64,000 bases of DNA from contig NC_065886.2 of the NCBI RefSeq assembly GCF_932274485.2, positions 35,761,501-35,825,500 on the forward strand, in the 5' to 3' direction. The notes below the pieces were generated by a model. The model saw only the letters and a list, made by a program, of their open reading frames with translations. It was not told where the DNA came from and did not search any database. The stretch comes from Patella vulgata. Lineage: Eukaryota; Mollusca; Gastropoda; Patellidae. The position numbers and the translations under genes were made by a program. This document shows positions 39,514-50,486 of this stretch, piece by piece. Each line of letters opens with the position of its first letter. Position 1 is the stretch's first letter.

Positions 39514-40070
39514 TTACTTATTATTGTCTTCATCGTGTTCGTTTAGTTTCTCATAAGAGTTTGGTCTTTGGTTCATCGTTTGTCTATCAAGTCTTGTATA
39601 TGGTAATGTCATTGGTTCTGTATTGATACATTTAGGAGAGGTATGGTCAGCATTCCGTGGTTTACCATTGAAGTTTAGTTGCTGATACGGACGTAATTGT
39701 GTGATACGGGTATCTTTATTGAGCTTTTCATAGACATTTGGTACTGATGAGGGAGAGTTCATACACAGGGATGCTGTGTTGGCATCATTAAAATCATTAT
39801 CACCAGAATCTTCTTCTTGACCTTCATCTTCGACCCCATTGTTTATATTTTCTTCCTGATCATAATCAGGTAGTCGGTGGACAATTATTGAAACTGGTCG
39901 TTCATAATCAGAAGATACATGTGTTGAAGAGGTAATTAAAGACTCCCTGTCAAGTACCACTGTTCTATTACTAGGCCTATTCAGAGTGGTAATATCTGTA
40001 GAAAACTGTTGCATAGCAAATTGTTCATCATGATGTTCAAGAGGAATGGTTCTTGTCTTAGGAGCCATCT
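39514..40070 (-). CDS. Gene 3 cytoplasmic exon, two ITAM-like pairs
   Basis: 557 bp; the split codon with the TM exon gives lysine, so MAPKTRT is internal, not a start. Counting that M as 1: acidic region 72-95, then Y113-EKL, Y128-QQL, Y157-TRL and Y172-EKL. Each pair is separated by exactly 11 residues. LPYTRL alone also fits an ITIM. It ends EHDEDNNK. Confidence 0.9.
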
Positions 40071-40126
40071 CTGTAAATAGATCGAATTATAACATTATTT
40101 TTCAATCCTGGAAAGGGGTGAATCCC

Positions 40127-40189
<63 letters not shown>

Positions 40190-43100
40190 GGTTTAACGCC
40201 CACTCGACACAAATTTGGTCATTTCGGCACTACCATTCAATTTTATTTCAACATTTCGCTTGCGCGTAAGGGTCTTTGGCAATGGGAGGAAACTGGAGGA
40301 CCCGGAGAAAACCCACGAGGTTGGACAGGCGACCCCACTCCATGTCACGTACAACCGGGGAATCGAAACCACATCACTTGACTCAATGGCAGACCTTATG
40401 ATACAGCACGCACGTGCTAACCATTCGGCTATCTACTCCCCCCCCTACCGAATCTCTGGTAAACTAAACTTACTTGGGTGTCAACAGTAGTCCCAAATCT
40501 AGATCATATGTTTGCACAGTTAAATGTTCTATAAAAATCCCGTTAAAGCTGCCGTTAAATCTATTTTATTATGAAAATATATCACTTACTGTTAAAACAT
40601 TTCTTGACAATAACTAAACCAATTATACAGAGAGCTATTATTAGACAGGGCACAATAACACATATGATGATAATAATTCCAGTAGGTGTAATTTCAACAG
40701 AAGTATTAATCAAGTCATTGGTAGCTGTAATAAGAAAGGTAACCTTTTGTTTAAAAGATTCCGTTTATTATCATAGACAATTGACACCTTTTGTCGTTGC
40801 TTTGAGGTTGATATGAATATTGCGGGTGCGGAGTAAGACGGTATGCCATACTATAAAGGTTAACGTATTTAGGTTTATGGGCATAGATTTGTGTAAAGTT
40901 TCAGACGTTACTCTTATTTTGCTCTTATTAATAATTTAACTTTTCTTGGTGGTTCATGCTATGCCCAAGAAAGGTCACCTGCACACGGGTCCTCGATTGC
41001 TAATTTATAAAAACGAATTAGGTTATTATGGAATAGCTCTGTAATAATAATATACGAACCCTGCGTTAGTGTGTGGCACACCCGCAATTCTCCATACTTG
41101 TTCTTTAAGTAAATACAGTATTTACCAATGTAATGTTTGGTAACAACATAAACAGAAAGACTAAGATTATAATGATGTGGTTTAGTTGTATTAATCAGGG
41201 TATAATTAATGTATCGGTAATGACGGTTAATCCCTACTGGTAATATCATCGATTCCATTTCTATTGAAGGTCTAGGATACCCAGTTATCTCCCTTACTAT
41301 CATTATCTTTTCACCAACGTCAACTAAAGTGACGTCATCACTTGACATTGAGTTTTCTGCTGGTGGACAACAATCAGGGTCTGTCAATACTGTAAACGTA
41401 AATTAAAGTTAAACATTAAACCATTACATACATTATATTATACTATTACTAGCATTTGGATATGTATGGCAACCAATTCTATGCCCACCTTGAAAATTAC
41501 TACATAGTGTCAGATTTCCACCTTCATTCTGAACATCAACACAATATTTCCCAACATACTCAATGTTTATAAACAGTGGATGTCAGGTTGTATTGGTGGG
41601 GTTTGGTAGTACTGAATTTGTATCTGTTGTGTAATCATTCCAACCTTTTACATATAGTCTGTTACAGTACAAGACCTTCACTAATATACAAAGTTGGACA
41701 GTTTGGAGGAAACCAACTGAGTAACTGAATATGTGAATATGTGAAGTTAATATTCAATAAATTACTCACTAGGTAGATCTAGGATAAAAGATGTTTGGTG
41801 TTTATTATCTGCAATAGTTGTTATTTCCATGGCTGTCGTCGTTTTAATAGAAGGTGGATTGGTAGATAGTGTAAAGGATACATTTTTGGTACCATGTATA
41901 TTGTATACTGTGCATGTATAAACCCCATCATCTGATTCTTGTACATCTGGTAGATTGAGTTGTTGATTAGAACTCGGCATCTTCCCATCTTTATACCAAC
42001 TGATAATACATGCTGGATTACAATCACTCGTACAATTAACTGTTAATTCCTCTCCTACACGTTTCGTTATTTCTTCACCAGGTTTTAGATTTGTATCATC
42101 ATAGATTAATTGTATATCATATGGTCCATCTGTAATATAATTATAAGGTTTGGTAATCATAGATTAATGGTATATCATAATATGGCCTATCTGTAAAACA
42201 ATATTTTATTACTTAATGAGTCAACAATATGTTTACATACTATATATATTGATACTATATAATTATATGCATTAAATTACTTACATATGATCACTGATAC
42301 GTTTGATGACTGGGTATATTAAATTAGTAATATTTTTATAATATAAACTGTACGTATCAGATAGTAGTGGTGAGGTTTGGTTGTGTTTATCAACACAAAA
42401 AGTCAACTCGAGAAAATGTCCCTGTCTGGATTTTATCGTATTGAAAACAGACCTATTATTTAATTCTCGTGGACAACAAAATGGCGACAAGCATAACGAG
42501 AAGCATAGATCGATGAAATTTCAATCCGCTTCTTTGTGAATACTGAACGGAATTGAATCGTTTGTGGACTAATATGTCTAATAGAGGTTCATCTATTACA
42601 ATATTATAACTTGCAAGTGATTCATGTTGCTTAAAATGGCCCATCGAGACTTGAACTGTGATTGTGGAACCCAACTGGTCATTTTGACCTTTAAGCAATA
42701 CCCACAATCATTTCAACTTTTATATAATGTGCACAAATAACAATATATATAGTGTACACAAATAACAATATATATAGTGTACACAAATAACAATATATAT
42801 ATAGTGTACACAAATAACAATATATATAGTGTAAACAGATAACAATATATATCGTGTACAAAATCCCTCCCCTACCTCAACAACTGGCGATGAAGTTTCG
42901 GACCCCAATTAATGGACGAGAGCCTTTAAATAAACATACATGTGACAAAATTAACCCAGTTCCGCACATTAGTTTGTCGGTTATGTTGATAGAAAGTTCA
43001 CGTTATTAACTGTTATAATTTGTTACGACAGTTTGTTGAATGGGATTTATCACATTGAAGTATGTGTAGTGTAAACAAATAACAATATATATATATAGTG

Positions 43101-45208
43101 TACACAAATAACAATATATATAGTGTGCACAAATAACAATATATATAGTGTACACAAATAACAATATATTATAGTGTACATAAAAAATATATATATTAAA
43201 TACAAATGTAAATAAAACTCACACAGCGGTTGAATAGTAAACACTTCTGAAACACCTACTACATCTTTACATTCTTTATCTGTGGTAACTATATGAATGG
43301 AAAATATAAAATCATTTCATAACTAAATTAATGGGATGAATCAAAATCAGATCTCAACATACCAAAGCACGTAGAAATTCATACATCTAAAAACAAATAG
43401 CTACAACTTTTTTCTCGTTGGAAATTTCTACGGTGGCAATGTTGATACGATAGTGACAGAGATGTTTCCAAGGAATGGGAAGTAAAATAGCTATTTATTA
43501 CTGCAGTTTATTAAAAATGTTCAACTTTGACTGACTCAATGCCTTACCAAAATGACCAAGGCACACTGCTGAACTATTTTACAAAAATAAACCATCGTAC
43601 CTGTTGTGAGTGTAGCATCTTGTTTTAAATCCCGTAAAATAGTTTTACAATCCGGATCATATGTAGCTATACAGATTATATCATCTCCTTTATCATTTAT
43701 ATCAACATCTCTATCTTGTAGTATTCTACCATTATCATAATATATACCATGTTTAAACCATCTATATATCATAGGTAAATTATGATCAGTTCGTTTGGTT
43801 GTAGATGTTGCAATACAAGTCAGACTTATCTTCCCCTTTAATTCACCATTTTCTTTAATATGCTTTAAAACCGGTTGATGTTGGGCTTGTATAGATGTTG
43901 CTGGCTTATCTACGGTAATACAATATTACATAATAACATACTAAGTGAATCCTAATTTTGTTCAGATTGTACCACTAGTAGATCTATTACGTACACGTTT
44001 TAAAGTTCGTTTAATTTCATTGGCTTTCAATCAAATTCACACTGAGTAATTTTCTGCCGAAATATAGAAAAAACGTAAATGATCATGATGATTAAAGTGA
44101 TGATAATAATAATAACATTTACCTGTTACAACGAGTTGTATACATGCTAATGAACCAACTGGTCCTTCTGTATAAATACCAGCATCATTTCTAGTCACGT
44201 TCACTATTTTAAAACTAAAGTGTTCTTCGGTATGGTTTATAACTTTATAACTTATATTATTAAAAAATTTCGATCCAACTAATATTGATCTGTTATTATG
44301 CATTACTTCTATCAGAGAACTGCTGTTTTGTAGATCAAATGTTAATGTAGCCTGTTTGGAAACTTGTACAGTAACTATGTCACACTCACATTTAACTGAA
44401 ACCAGATAAAATAATTATATTAATTCTTGTCTATATATAAGATCACATTATAATTAATGTTGTCAGTTGTTTCACCACTATCTATAGGAAGGGGTGGTTC
44501 AATGAGAAAGACGCTGGATACCGGGTTTGTTCTGTGTGTATGCCATGTAAGTTCGTCGGGATTTTCTCGCGTGGTTTCCCCTTGTCAGTGGTGCAGGAGA
44601 GGAGGGGGGGGGGGCTGACAAAGAACAGATTCTGGTCTTTCAGATGGGACGATAACCTGAGAACCCTTGTACAAATGGATGTGCCCGTTAAGTAACCCTT
44701 GACAGTTGGAATTTGAAATTCGAAATAAGAGTAGGTCGTAGTATCGGTGTCCGCACATAATTTCACTCATAGCACACAGTATGGCGTATACCTGTCTTCA
44801 TTATCCCAGTCGGCGCAGATGAGTACGACGTTAAACCACATTTTATTTCATCTGTCAACCTTCCATTTAGATACTGGATGATAGAATATCAATACCAATT
44901 GTATTGGTCTACATCCTGGACTAAGGTAGGAGGCGAGAAAGCGTTCTACACCAACACATACCACATTCATAAATTCATTAATAAACACACCGACGAAATA
45001 TTGATAGTAGCCTAAGGGAGTGATATATCATTCATCTTCATATACCCCCAATACATCAGCTAATAACTTGCCATACAGGAAGTTAAAACACGTTGGACAC
45101 TACTTGACCAGAACAAAGCTAATATCCTAAGTAAAAAGAATATGAAATGCTGAGGTGCCTACCTGTTACTAGAAGTGAATATACACAAATCAGTAAAATT
45201 AACAACAT
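39514..45208 (-). CDS. Gene 3: Ig-domain receptor with two ITAM-like pairs
   Basis: Exons in coding order: 45163-45208, 44123-44395, 43601-43909, 43223-43279, 41770-42129, 41060-41389, 40590-40724, 39514-40070. Joined length is 2067 nt (688 residues). Order: signal peptide, Ig1, Ig2, short exon, Ig3 with Thr-rich stalk, Ig4, TM, long acidic tail. The tail has YEKL-x11-YQQL and YTRL-x11-YEKL; both fit the ITAM form YxxL-x(6-12)-YxxL used by activating receptors to recruit tandem-SH2 kinases. An exon at 41489-41716 must be skipped because it holds a stop. Ectodomain matches gene 1, tail matches gene 4. Signalling direction is inferred. This is the best-preserved complete gene here. Confidence 0.8.
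40128..40445 (-). mobile_element. SINE family 2, full length, GA-rich end
   Basis: Reverse complement shows a tRNA-like head (GGTTAGCACGTGCGTGC), GTGGTTTCGATTCCCCGG, body, CGTTAAACCCCATCTC and a long CT run (GA on this strand, 40130-40185). It lies in the intron between TM and tail exons. Gene 4 has a shortened version. Confidence 0.8.
40590..40724 (-). CDS. Gene 3 transmembrane exon
   Basis: 135 bp, phase 1-1. ATNDLINTSVEITPTG is followed by about 25 hydrophobic residues (IIIIICVIVPCLIIALCIIG and on), then VKKCFN. Uncharged core, unlike gene 2. Confidence 0.85.
41060..41389 (-). CDS. Gene 3 Ig4 exon
   Basis: 330 bp, phase 1-1; near-identical to gene 4 Ig4. DPDCCPPAENSMSSDD start, HYIGKYCIYLKNKYG end. 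Confidence 0.85.
41489..41716 (-). pseudogene. Ig exon with one in-frame TGA, gene 3
   Basis: 228 bp, phase 1-1, good acceptor (TTACTCAG) and donor (GTGGGC). VLYCNRLYVKGWNDYTTDTN and VGKYCVDVQNEGGNLTLC give an Ig-like fold. The only break in frame is a TGA at 41583-41585, shared with gene 4. It is probably skipped, which keeps frame. Confidence 0.75.
41770..42129 (-). CDS. Gene 3 Ig3 exon with stalk
   Basis: 360 bp, phase 1-1. ELTVNC, IISWYKDG and DDGVYTC. The stalk reads like gene 1 to MEITTI and like gene 4 afterwards (ADNKHQTSFILDLP), marking the recombination seam. Confidence 0.88.
42281..42711 (-). pseudogene. Decayed Ig-like exon, gene 3
   Basis: Counterpart of 7915-8345, with the same pair of non-joining frames and nearly the same sequence. 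Confidence 0.4.
42724..42860. repeat. AT-rich minisatellite, copy
   Basis: Counterpart of 8358-8500. Confidence 0.85.
43070..43190. repeat. AT-rich minisatellite, copy
   Basis: Counterpart of 8699-8830. Confidence 0.85.
43223..43279 (-). CDS. Gene 3 short exon (CKDVVG)
   Basis: 57 bp, phase 1-1, donor GTGAGT; identical in protein to gene 1 (KECKDVVGVSEVFTIQPL). Optional in the model. Confidence 0.55.
43601..43909 (-). CDS. Gene 3 Ig2 exon
   Basis: 309 bp, phase 1-1, donor GTACGA. KISLTC, YRWFKHG and DDIICIA. The N-terminal half matches the orphan half exon at 10638-10800 in gene 1. Confidence 0.85.
44123..44395 (-). CDS. Gene 3 Ig1 (V-like) exon
   Basis: 273 bp, phase 1-1. Same frame and ends as gene 1 Ig1, with 16 amino-acid differences in 91 codons and no silent difference. 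Confidence 0.82.
44480..44856 (+). mobile_element. SINE family 1 in gene 3 intron 1
   Basis: Same insertion as 11362-11736 with only scattered differences. Confidence 0.8.
45163..45208 (-). CDS. Gene 3 signal peptide exon
   Basis: Encodes MLLILLICVYSLLVT, identical to gene 1, phase 1 out before GTAGGC. Confidence 0.82.
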
Positions 45209-45232
45209 CTTTTCTGTAAATGTCGCCCATTT

Positions 45233-45244
45233 ACTTTCAGTTTC
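45233..45244 (-). promoter_or_regulatory. IRF-element-like site upstream of gene 3
   Basis: Minus strand GAAACTGAAAGT is a perfect GAAANNGAAA match 25-36 bp before the ATG. Confidence 0.35.
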
Positions 45245-45700
45245 TTAACGTCCGCCTTGTACACGGTTATCCAGTGTCACTTATCGTTTGGTAATATGTA
45301 CCTGGGTCAGACAGGCGGAAAATATTCTGTGCAATAGACAAAAGTTGATAACTGAAACCTACATATTGTAATATGTATATTGCACGAGTTATGAGTAAGA
45401 GGAAAGAAAAAAGTTAAGTTATTTGTGTATGACAAATAATATTAAAGAACAAAAACGGTTACTACGGTTACTTGGTCGAGTTTTTGATAGACCTCATTCA
45501 CATGTACATGTAGTGAATATGAAATATGTTTGCTTGTTTAAACGATACCTGACCCGTATAGATTAAAATAACTCTCTTTAAAGGGATATTGAATAAATGG
45601 AAATATGAATATATTTTAATAAATCTAATCTTTTCGGGACTTCAGCAGGTTTTAATATCGGTCTATTGTGTCTATCAATTCATAGGCCTATATTTAATAC
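45245..45700. other. Upstream region of gene 3
   Basis: Counterpart of 12126-12565; nothing further recognised. Confidence 0.4.
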
Positions 45701-46110
45701 TTAAAGATGCATTATGTAAGATTTATATAAAAATAACCCCGACCTTTCGTGCTGTACTAGTTCATAAATAAATAATGTTAAATGAATATTATATTGAGAA
45801 AGTCAAATTACTTTAAGCTGGGCGAAGTTATGGGTTTCTGAAGTTTTGGAAAGATGTAGCTTAGATTGTCTCGATTGTCAAGTACTGTTAAGGCAATAAA
45901 ATTCTCAATGACACATTTTAACGTTGAATTATTAAATGACGCCTGTGTTATAATCCATTTAATATCCCAGCCATCCGATGACCTAGAGATGATTATGGGT
46001 TTGTTATGAAAATGAGTGTATAAATAATAATGTAAAATAACATTTGAATCAAGAAAAGAGACCGGCAAAAGGTCGATATAGCTCTTAGATCTTGCATAGT
46101 GCATCTTTAA
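45701..46110. mobile_element. TTAA-flanked MITE, block copy
   Basis: Counterpart of 12566-12975, with TTAA at both ends. Confidence 0.7.
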
Positions 46111-46792
46111 AATAATTTTACTGCTGATCTCTTAAGATATTCTTGTTTTCATACAATTACAATAACTGGGTGCTGATCTCAGGACTTTTTTAAAACAAAT
46201 ATACATTACGTATTGTTTCTTTGAGTGTTTGTATTATATAATTTTATTCGGGGGAGGGGCGGGGGATTTAGTCCGTTTGTGCAGCCAAAACTGTACATGG
46301 TGCAAATATTCTGTCAACGTAGATGTTGTTAGCCTCCGTTGATCTATTTATTAAATATCAATTGTCTCATTTCTGACGGACAGGAAGTATTTTACGGATG
46401 GTAATAATCCCAGATTGCCCATATCTCGGGTTTTCGTTTTTGGATTCTTTGGACGGATCCCATATGGGCTCTGACCTTTTGGAGAAATACCTATGTTTCG
46501 AGTTTCGTTGATATCGGATAAAAATTGTTAGCTGATAATAATTAAAGGGTTTTTACAAACAAATACAAATTGTTACTTTCACAGAGCCCACAAACTAAAA
46601 TGTGATTGTTCGTAGAATCTGGGGTCATTATCCAGGAAGTGAGAGTCTTATATGCGCTAATTGTAAGTTTCAGCAAAATCGGATAAAAGTTGTGACAATA
46701 TCTAGAGTATCCACAGCCTTATTTTGCATATATTTGTCAGGATTAAACCAGCATAGATTGTGTTTTCATGAAAAAGGAGATAGAAAAGAAAC
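46111..46792. repeat. Spacer and dispersed modular repeat
   Basis: Counterpart of 12976-13647, including GATATCGGATAAAAATTGTT modules at 46500-46720. Confidence 0.5.
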
Positions 46793-46808
46793 ACAATTTC
46801 ACTTCATT
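46793..46808. other. Empty site for the LINE at 13664
   Basis: ACAATTTCACTTCATT occurs once here, with both flanks matching those around the LINE in block A copy 1. Confidence 0.9.
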
Positions 46809-47594
46809 GCTGGGTAATTTTATTAGCCAGAAAACGCTAAGAAAGTGTCTCCGGCGATCTAGACCCCAAGACCACCCGGGACCATCGCCTAAGGACGTAG
46901 GATGGTAGCCCCCACAATTATTAATTGCTTTCGCCGCCCTGTTAAAGTTTATTTACTATTCCCAATAACGACAAATACCGAAATATACAGAAATAAAACT
47001 ACCGAAAATTACCTTAAAAACAGCATAAAACAAAAGAAAAAATAAAAAGACACTGAAAAACTAGTATTTACCGAGAACGCAAGAAATACTGATATTTTTT
47101 TTATCATGATTTTTGGGTGTGAAATATCGCCCATGTTTACGTGGTTTGTTTTTGGGTTTTTTTTTTACCATGCTATGATCTGTAAGGACATGACAGTCCA
47201 TGTGAAGTTTGCGATTAGTTCGTTTCAGTTACGTCTTTAAAGATCGACTCGTAAATGTTGCGCAGCATATAGTCAAACCGAATAATATACCGCTTGGTAC
47301 ATGCTCACTACACTTTAACTTCAACGATGCATCGCGTGTAGGTCATATGTAATTAATACCATTTAAAGATACGTCTCACAGACATATTCCATTTCAATTG
47401 ATACAAATAATTTATTCATCACAATAATATCGATATTAAATACTTGATAATCAATAACATGTATTTGTCAACTTCTTTTTCTAACCGCTGAGGGAATTAG
47501 CACAATCGCACGACGTTTAACATAATATATAAAGTATGTAGTTATTCTGCATAAAAAAAGTATCCACTTGAACAAAACTATATTATCGTATTAT
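46809..47594. other. Non-coding spacer, block A copy 2
   Basis: Counterpart of 15001-15825; no gene seen. Confidence 0.4.
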
Positions 47595-48164
47595 TTCACA
47601 ACCTTGATATACCATACTTTTACACTATTTGTGTACGAGGAGCGACCATTTTGTCCGGCGATTTCGGTTAGATTTTCACGAAATTCGAACTCAAGTGTCA
47701 TTATGGTGTAACACACATTGATATAATCGAACGGTATTATAAATCGGACAAAAAAGTGTGACCTACATGTACAACCAGTGGCTATAATGTGCGCGAATAT
47801 CGGACTGAACCAGAACCGTTGGTTATAAAACAAACATTCCAAGCTTCATCAAAATCGGATAAAAATTGTGTCTTCTAAAATGTCCACAAGCTAAAAACGT
47901 AATTTTTCAAACAAATCGAAGTCATTTTCAATATTCAGTTTGAGAACTGCTTTTTCTTAATTTTTGACATTGTAAGTAAATCGGAGAAGTCACAGAAAAC
48001 CAACAAAATTATGAATTTTGTCAACCAAAGTCCATTACCCATATACTAATAATTTATATAATATGTATACAGTATTAGCTGGTGTTATTTATGTCACCGA
48101 AATAATTTATTAAGAGTTCGAGTTTTAGAGCAAAATGGAAATAAAATGGGGATTAACGACCTAC
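47595..48164. repeat. Dispersed modular repeat and spacer
   Basis: Counterpart of 16150-16790, with a SINE tail scrap at 48130-48165. Confidence 0.55.
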
Positions 48165-48570
48165 TGTTCTGTACTGCTGCCTATTCCAACTACAGACCCA
48201 ACCCTCTCCCAAGCACTGTTAGTAAACTTCTCGAGCGCATAATACTGAAGCATCGATACAGCTTCTTTCAGTCCAAAAACCAAGTCTGTTTGTAATCGGG
48301 ATGCAGGCCACAGCACTCAATAGTCCACCAACTTCTTGAATATTTCATGTCGTCACTGAGTTCGAGGACTACAGATTGTCCTTTTATTTTTTCGATATGT
48401 ATTCGGCTTTTGATAGAGTATAGATCGCCTAAAACCACTTTGTTGTTAGGAAGTTCCCAGGGTTGCGCTTTGCGATAATTCATTTCCTTAGTCTGCATAA
48501 ATGATATGGAAGATACAATGACAAACATATTCAGATTATGCGCTGATGATACAGCTTTGGGCTGCCATGA
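48165..48570 (+). mobile_element. Decayed LINE reverse transcriptase fragment, copy
   Basis: Counterpart of 16790-17190, showing NYRPNPLPSTVSKLLERII and LCADDTALGC. Confidence 0.75.
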
Positions 48571-48680
48571 AAAAGATCCGCGGTAAAAGATATTGAATTA
48601 TGTCTAAACCACTTCATATTTGGATGCAAACAAAAGTTTAATTCCCATTCACATTTACCAAATATTATAGTGTAATATAA

Positions 48681-49107
48681 TTGGGGATTTATGTCATATC
48701 GAATAATAAGTTATGACCTAAAAGTTATTTGTTTTTTTAAAATGCAATTAACTTATTTTCAATTAATGGTTGAAAATGATGTTTTGAAGACGTATCTGTC
48801 ACCAACAGATGTTATATCTGTGACGCATTTCGACTAAAGGTCTGTTGTTAATATTAGCACCATAATTAATAATTGGCCAATTCGTTACGTCATTGGGGAT
48901 TTATGTCATATCGAATAATAAGTTATGACCTAAAAGTTATTTGTTTTTTTAAAATGCAATTAACTTATTTTCAATTAATGGTTGAAAATGATGTTTTGAA
49001 GACGTATCTGTCACCAACAGATGTTATATCTGTGACGCATTTCGACTAAAGGTCTGTTGTTAATATTAGCACCATAATTAATAATTGGCCAATTCGTTAC
49101 GTCATTG
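48681..49107. repeat. 212-bp tandem duplication
   Basis: The stretch starting TTGGGGATTTATGTCATATC repeats from 48893 with almost no change. Block A copy 1 has it once (about 17324-17560). Confidence 0.9.
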
Positions 49108-49620
49108 GCCATTGTAAACAAATCAGCTAATTAATAACTAGATGTTAGGGTCTATAAAAGACAAAACTTATTCCTGGCTGGTCAGGGAACTATTTCAGTT
49201 CTTAGGAGAAACATAAGGTAAGGTTTCAAGAAGTAGCTGCTCTGAAGAGACAGCTGGTTGGGTCTGAGAAGATGAAAGACATACATATATGTAGAATTTT
49301 ATGTAGACTGGTAAATGTTGTATCTGACTTGATATAAAAAGCATATTTTCGAAAATCTTCGTGCTCTTGATACATATACGATTTGGTTGCCGTTTTAGTA
49401 TTTGAAGTGGTATCGTCGCCATATTATCGTCTATGGAAAAGTCTCGTTCTAAGATGAATATTTCAACCCATAACAGTAAGTCCGAGATTTGAGAGCTGCG
49501 ACATTATAGTGAAAGTAATGCCTACTCGATCATTGGTCAAAACAATGTATGTCGATTTGGTAAGCATTGTAGTTTCGGTTCCATGTTCGATCAGTTATAC
49601 AAATTGAATCAACTACACTA
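49108..49620. other. Spacer to the A/B junction
   Basis: No gene seen. Block A homology ends near 49598. Confidence 0.4.
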
Positions 49621-49745
49621 AATATTGTGGCCACATATATTAGCAGGAAGTATTATATTCATCGTTGTGAAACTTTTCAAAAATTCCAATTTGGGTTGGA
49701 AAATTCAAAATGTCGACACAATATCTAGTGTAGTTGATTCAATTT
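49621..49745. repeat. Inverted piece at the block junction
   Basis: Arms around GAATCAACTACACTAAATAT and its complement flank about 85 bp that match 29578-29665 in reverse orientation. Confidence 0.75.
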
Positions 49746-50094
49746 GCATGTGAATCCATTTTTTCCTCCAGAGTTCAGGAGGGTTGACATTTGGAAATGT
49801 AAGCAAAAAGAAAAAAAAGAAGAAAAAAAAAGGATGCTCGACAAATTTCTGATGACAACATATATGCATAGCTCACCAAATATTCCTACGCCGTCACCCA
49901 CGAATGAAGGGCGAAAATTATTTTTTGTCTTTCTCTCCCTTTCTCTCTTTTTCCACTTTTGCATGGCGATTTTTGTTGACTTTTTGGTGTAGAATCGAAG
50001 AAAACGGTTTGAAAATTCATGATTTTGAGGCAGAAGGATACGAGAGTTGAGTGGCTGGTTAGGTAGAAATGTGGGGCGGAAAATGACATAAACA

Positions 50095-50470
50095 CAGCTA
50101 GAATTGTATTCAATCAGTTGTTTATTTGATTAAAAAGTTCGGTTTTGAGATACTTTTTAAAACCTTTAATAGAATTTGCGCTTTTGATTTTGTTTGATAT
50201 TGAATTCCATAACTTCGGAGCACCGACGGCAAAAGATCTATCGCCAGAGTTCGTTTTTGAAAATGGCTTAATTAAGAGGCTGTCTGGTTGTGATCGAAGG
50301 GTTCTGCAAGGTTTATTGGTGTTGAGAAGGTATTGGGGTGAAGAATCGTCATTTAGAGCAGAATACGTACTAGACAGTACTTTAAAATTGATACGTTGAC
50401 GGACTGGAAACCAATGGAGAACTTTCAGAATTGGTGTCGAAAAAGTTGAAAAGTGAAACGCCCATAAGTC
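50095..50470 (-). mobile_element. CR1/L2-like LINE end, copy
   Basis: Counterpart of 30140-30700 without the 3' tail. RSFAVGAPKLWNSISN and KSANSIKGFKKYLKTELF are clearer here. Confidence 0.75.
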
Positions 50471-50486
50471 ATATCTTATTTTGACA

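Larger units (their letters stand above)
29684..41795. repeat. Duplicated block B, copy 1
   Basis: Matches 49975-63290 closely through the gene-2-type signal exon, the intergenic LINE region and the 3' half of gene 3. Copy 2 has the extra Tc1 (58177-59707) and a hairpin insertion (51395-51645). Confidence 0.85.
41795..49598. repeat. Duplicated block A, copy 2
   Basis: Counterpart of 7435-17978. It lacks the Penelope-like and LINE insertions of copy 1 and runs directly into block B copy 2 through a short rearranged junction. Confidence 0.85.

Noticed and set aside
39720-39735. NVYEKL as an ITIM
   Set aside because: The residue two before the tyrosine is Asn, outside the ITIM consensus; the ITAM-like reading of the pair is preferred.
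49744-49992. 82-residue lysine-rich open frame
   Set aside because: It covers an A-rich tract and rearranged junction DNA with no domain.
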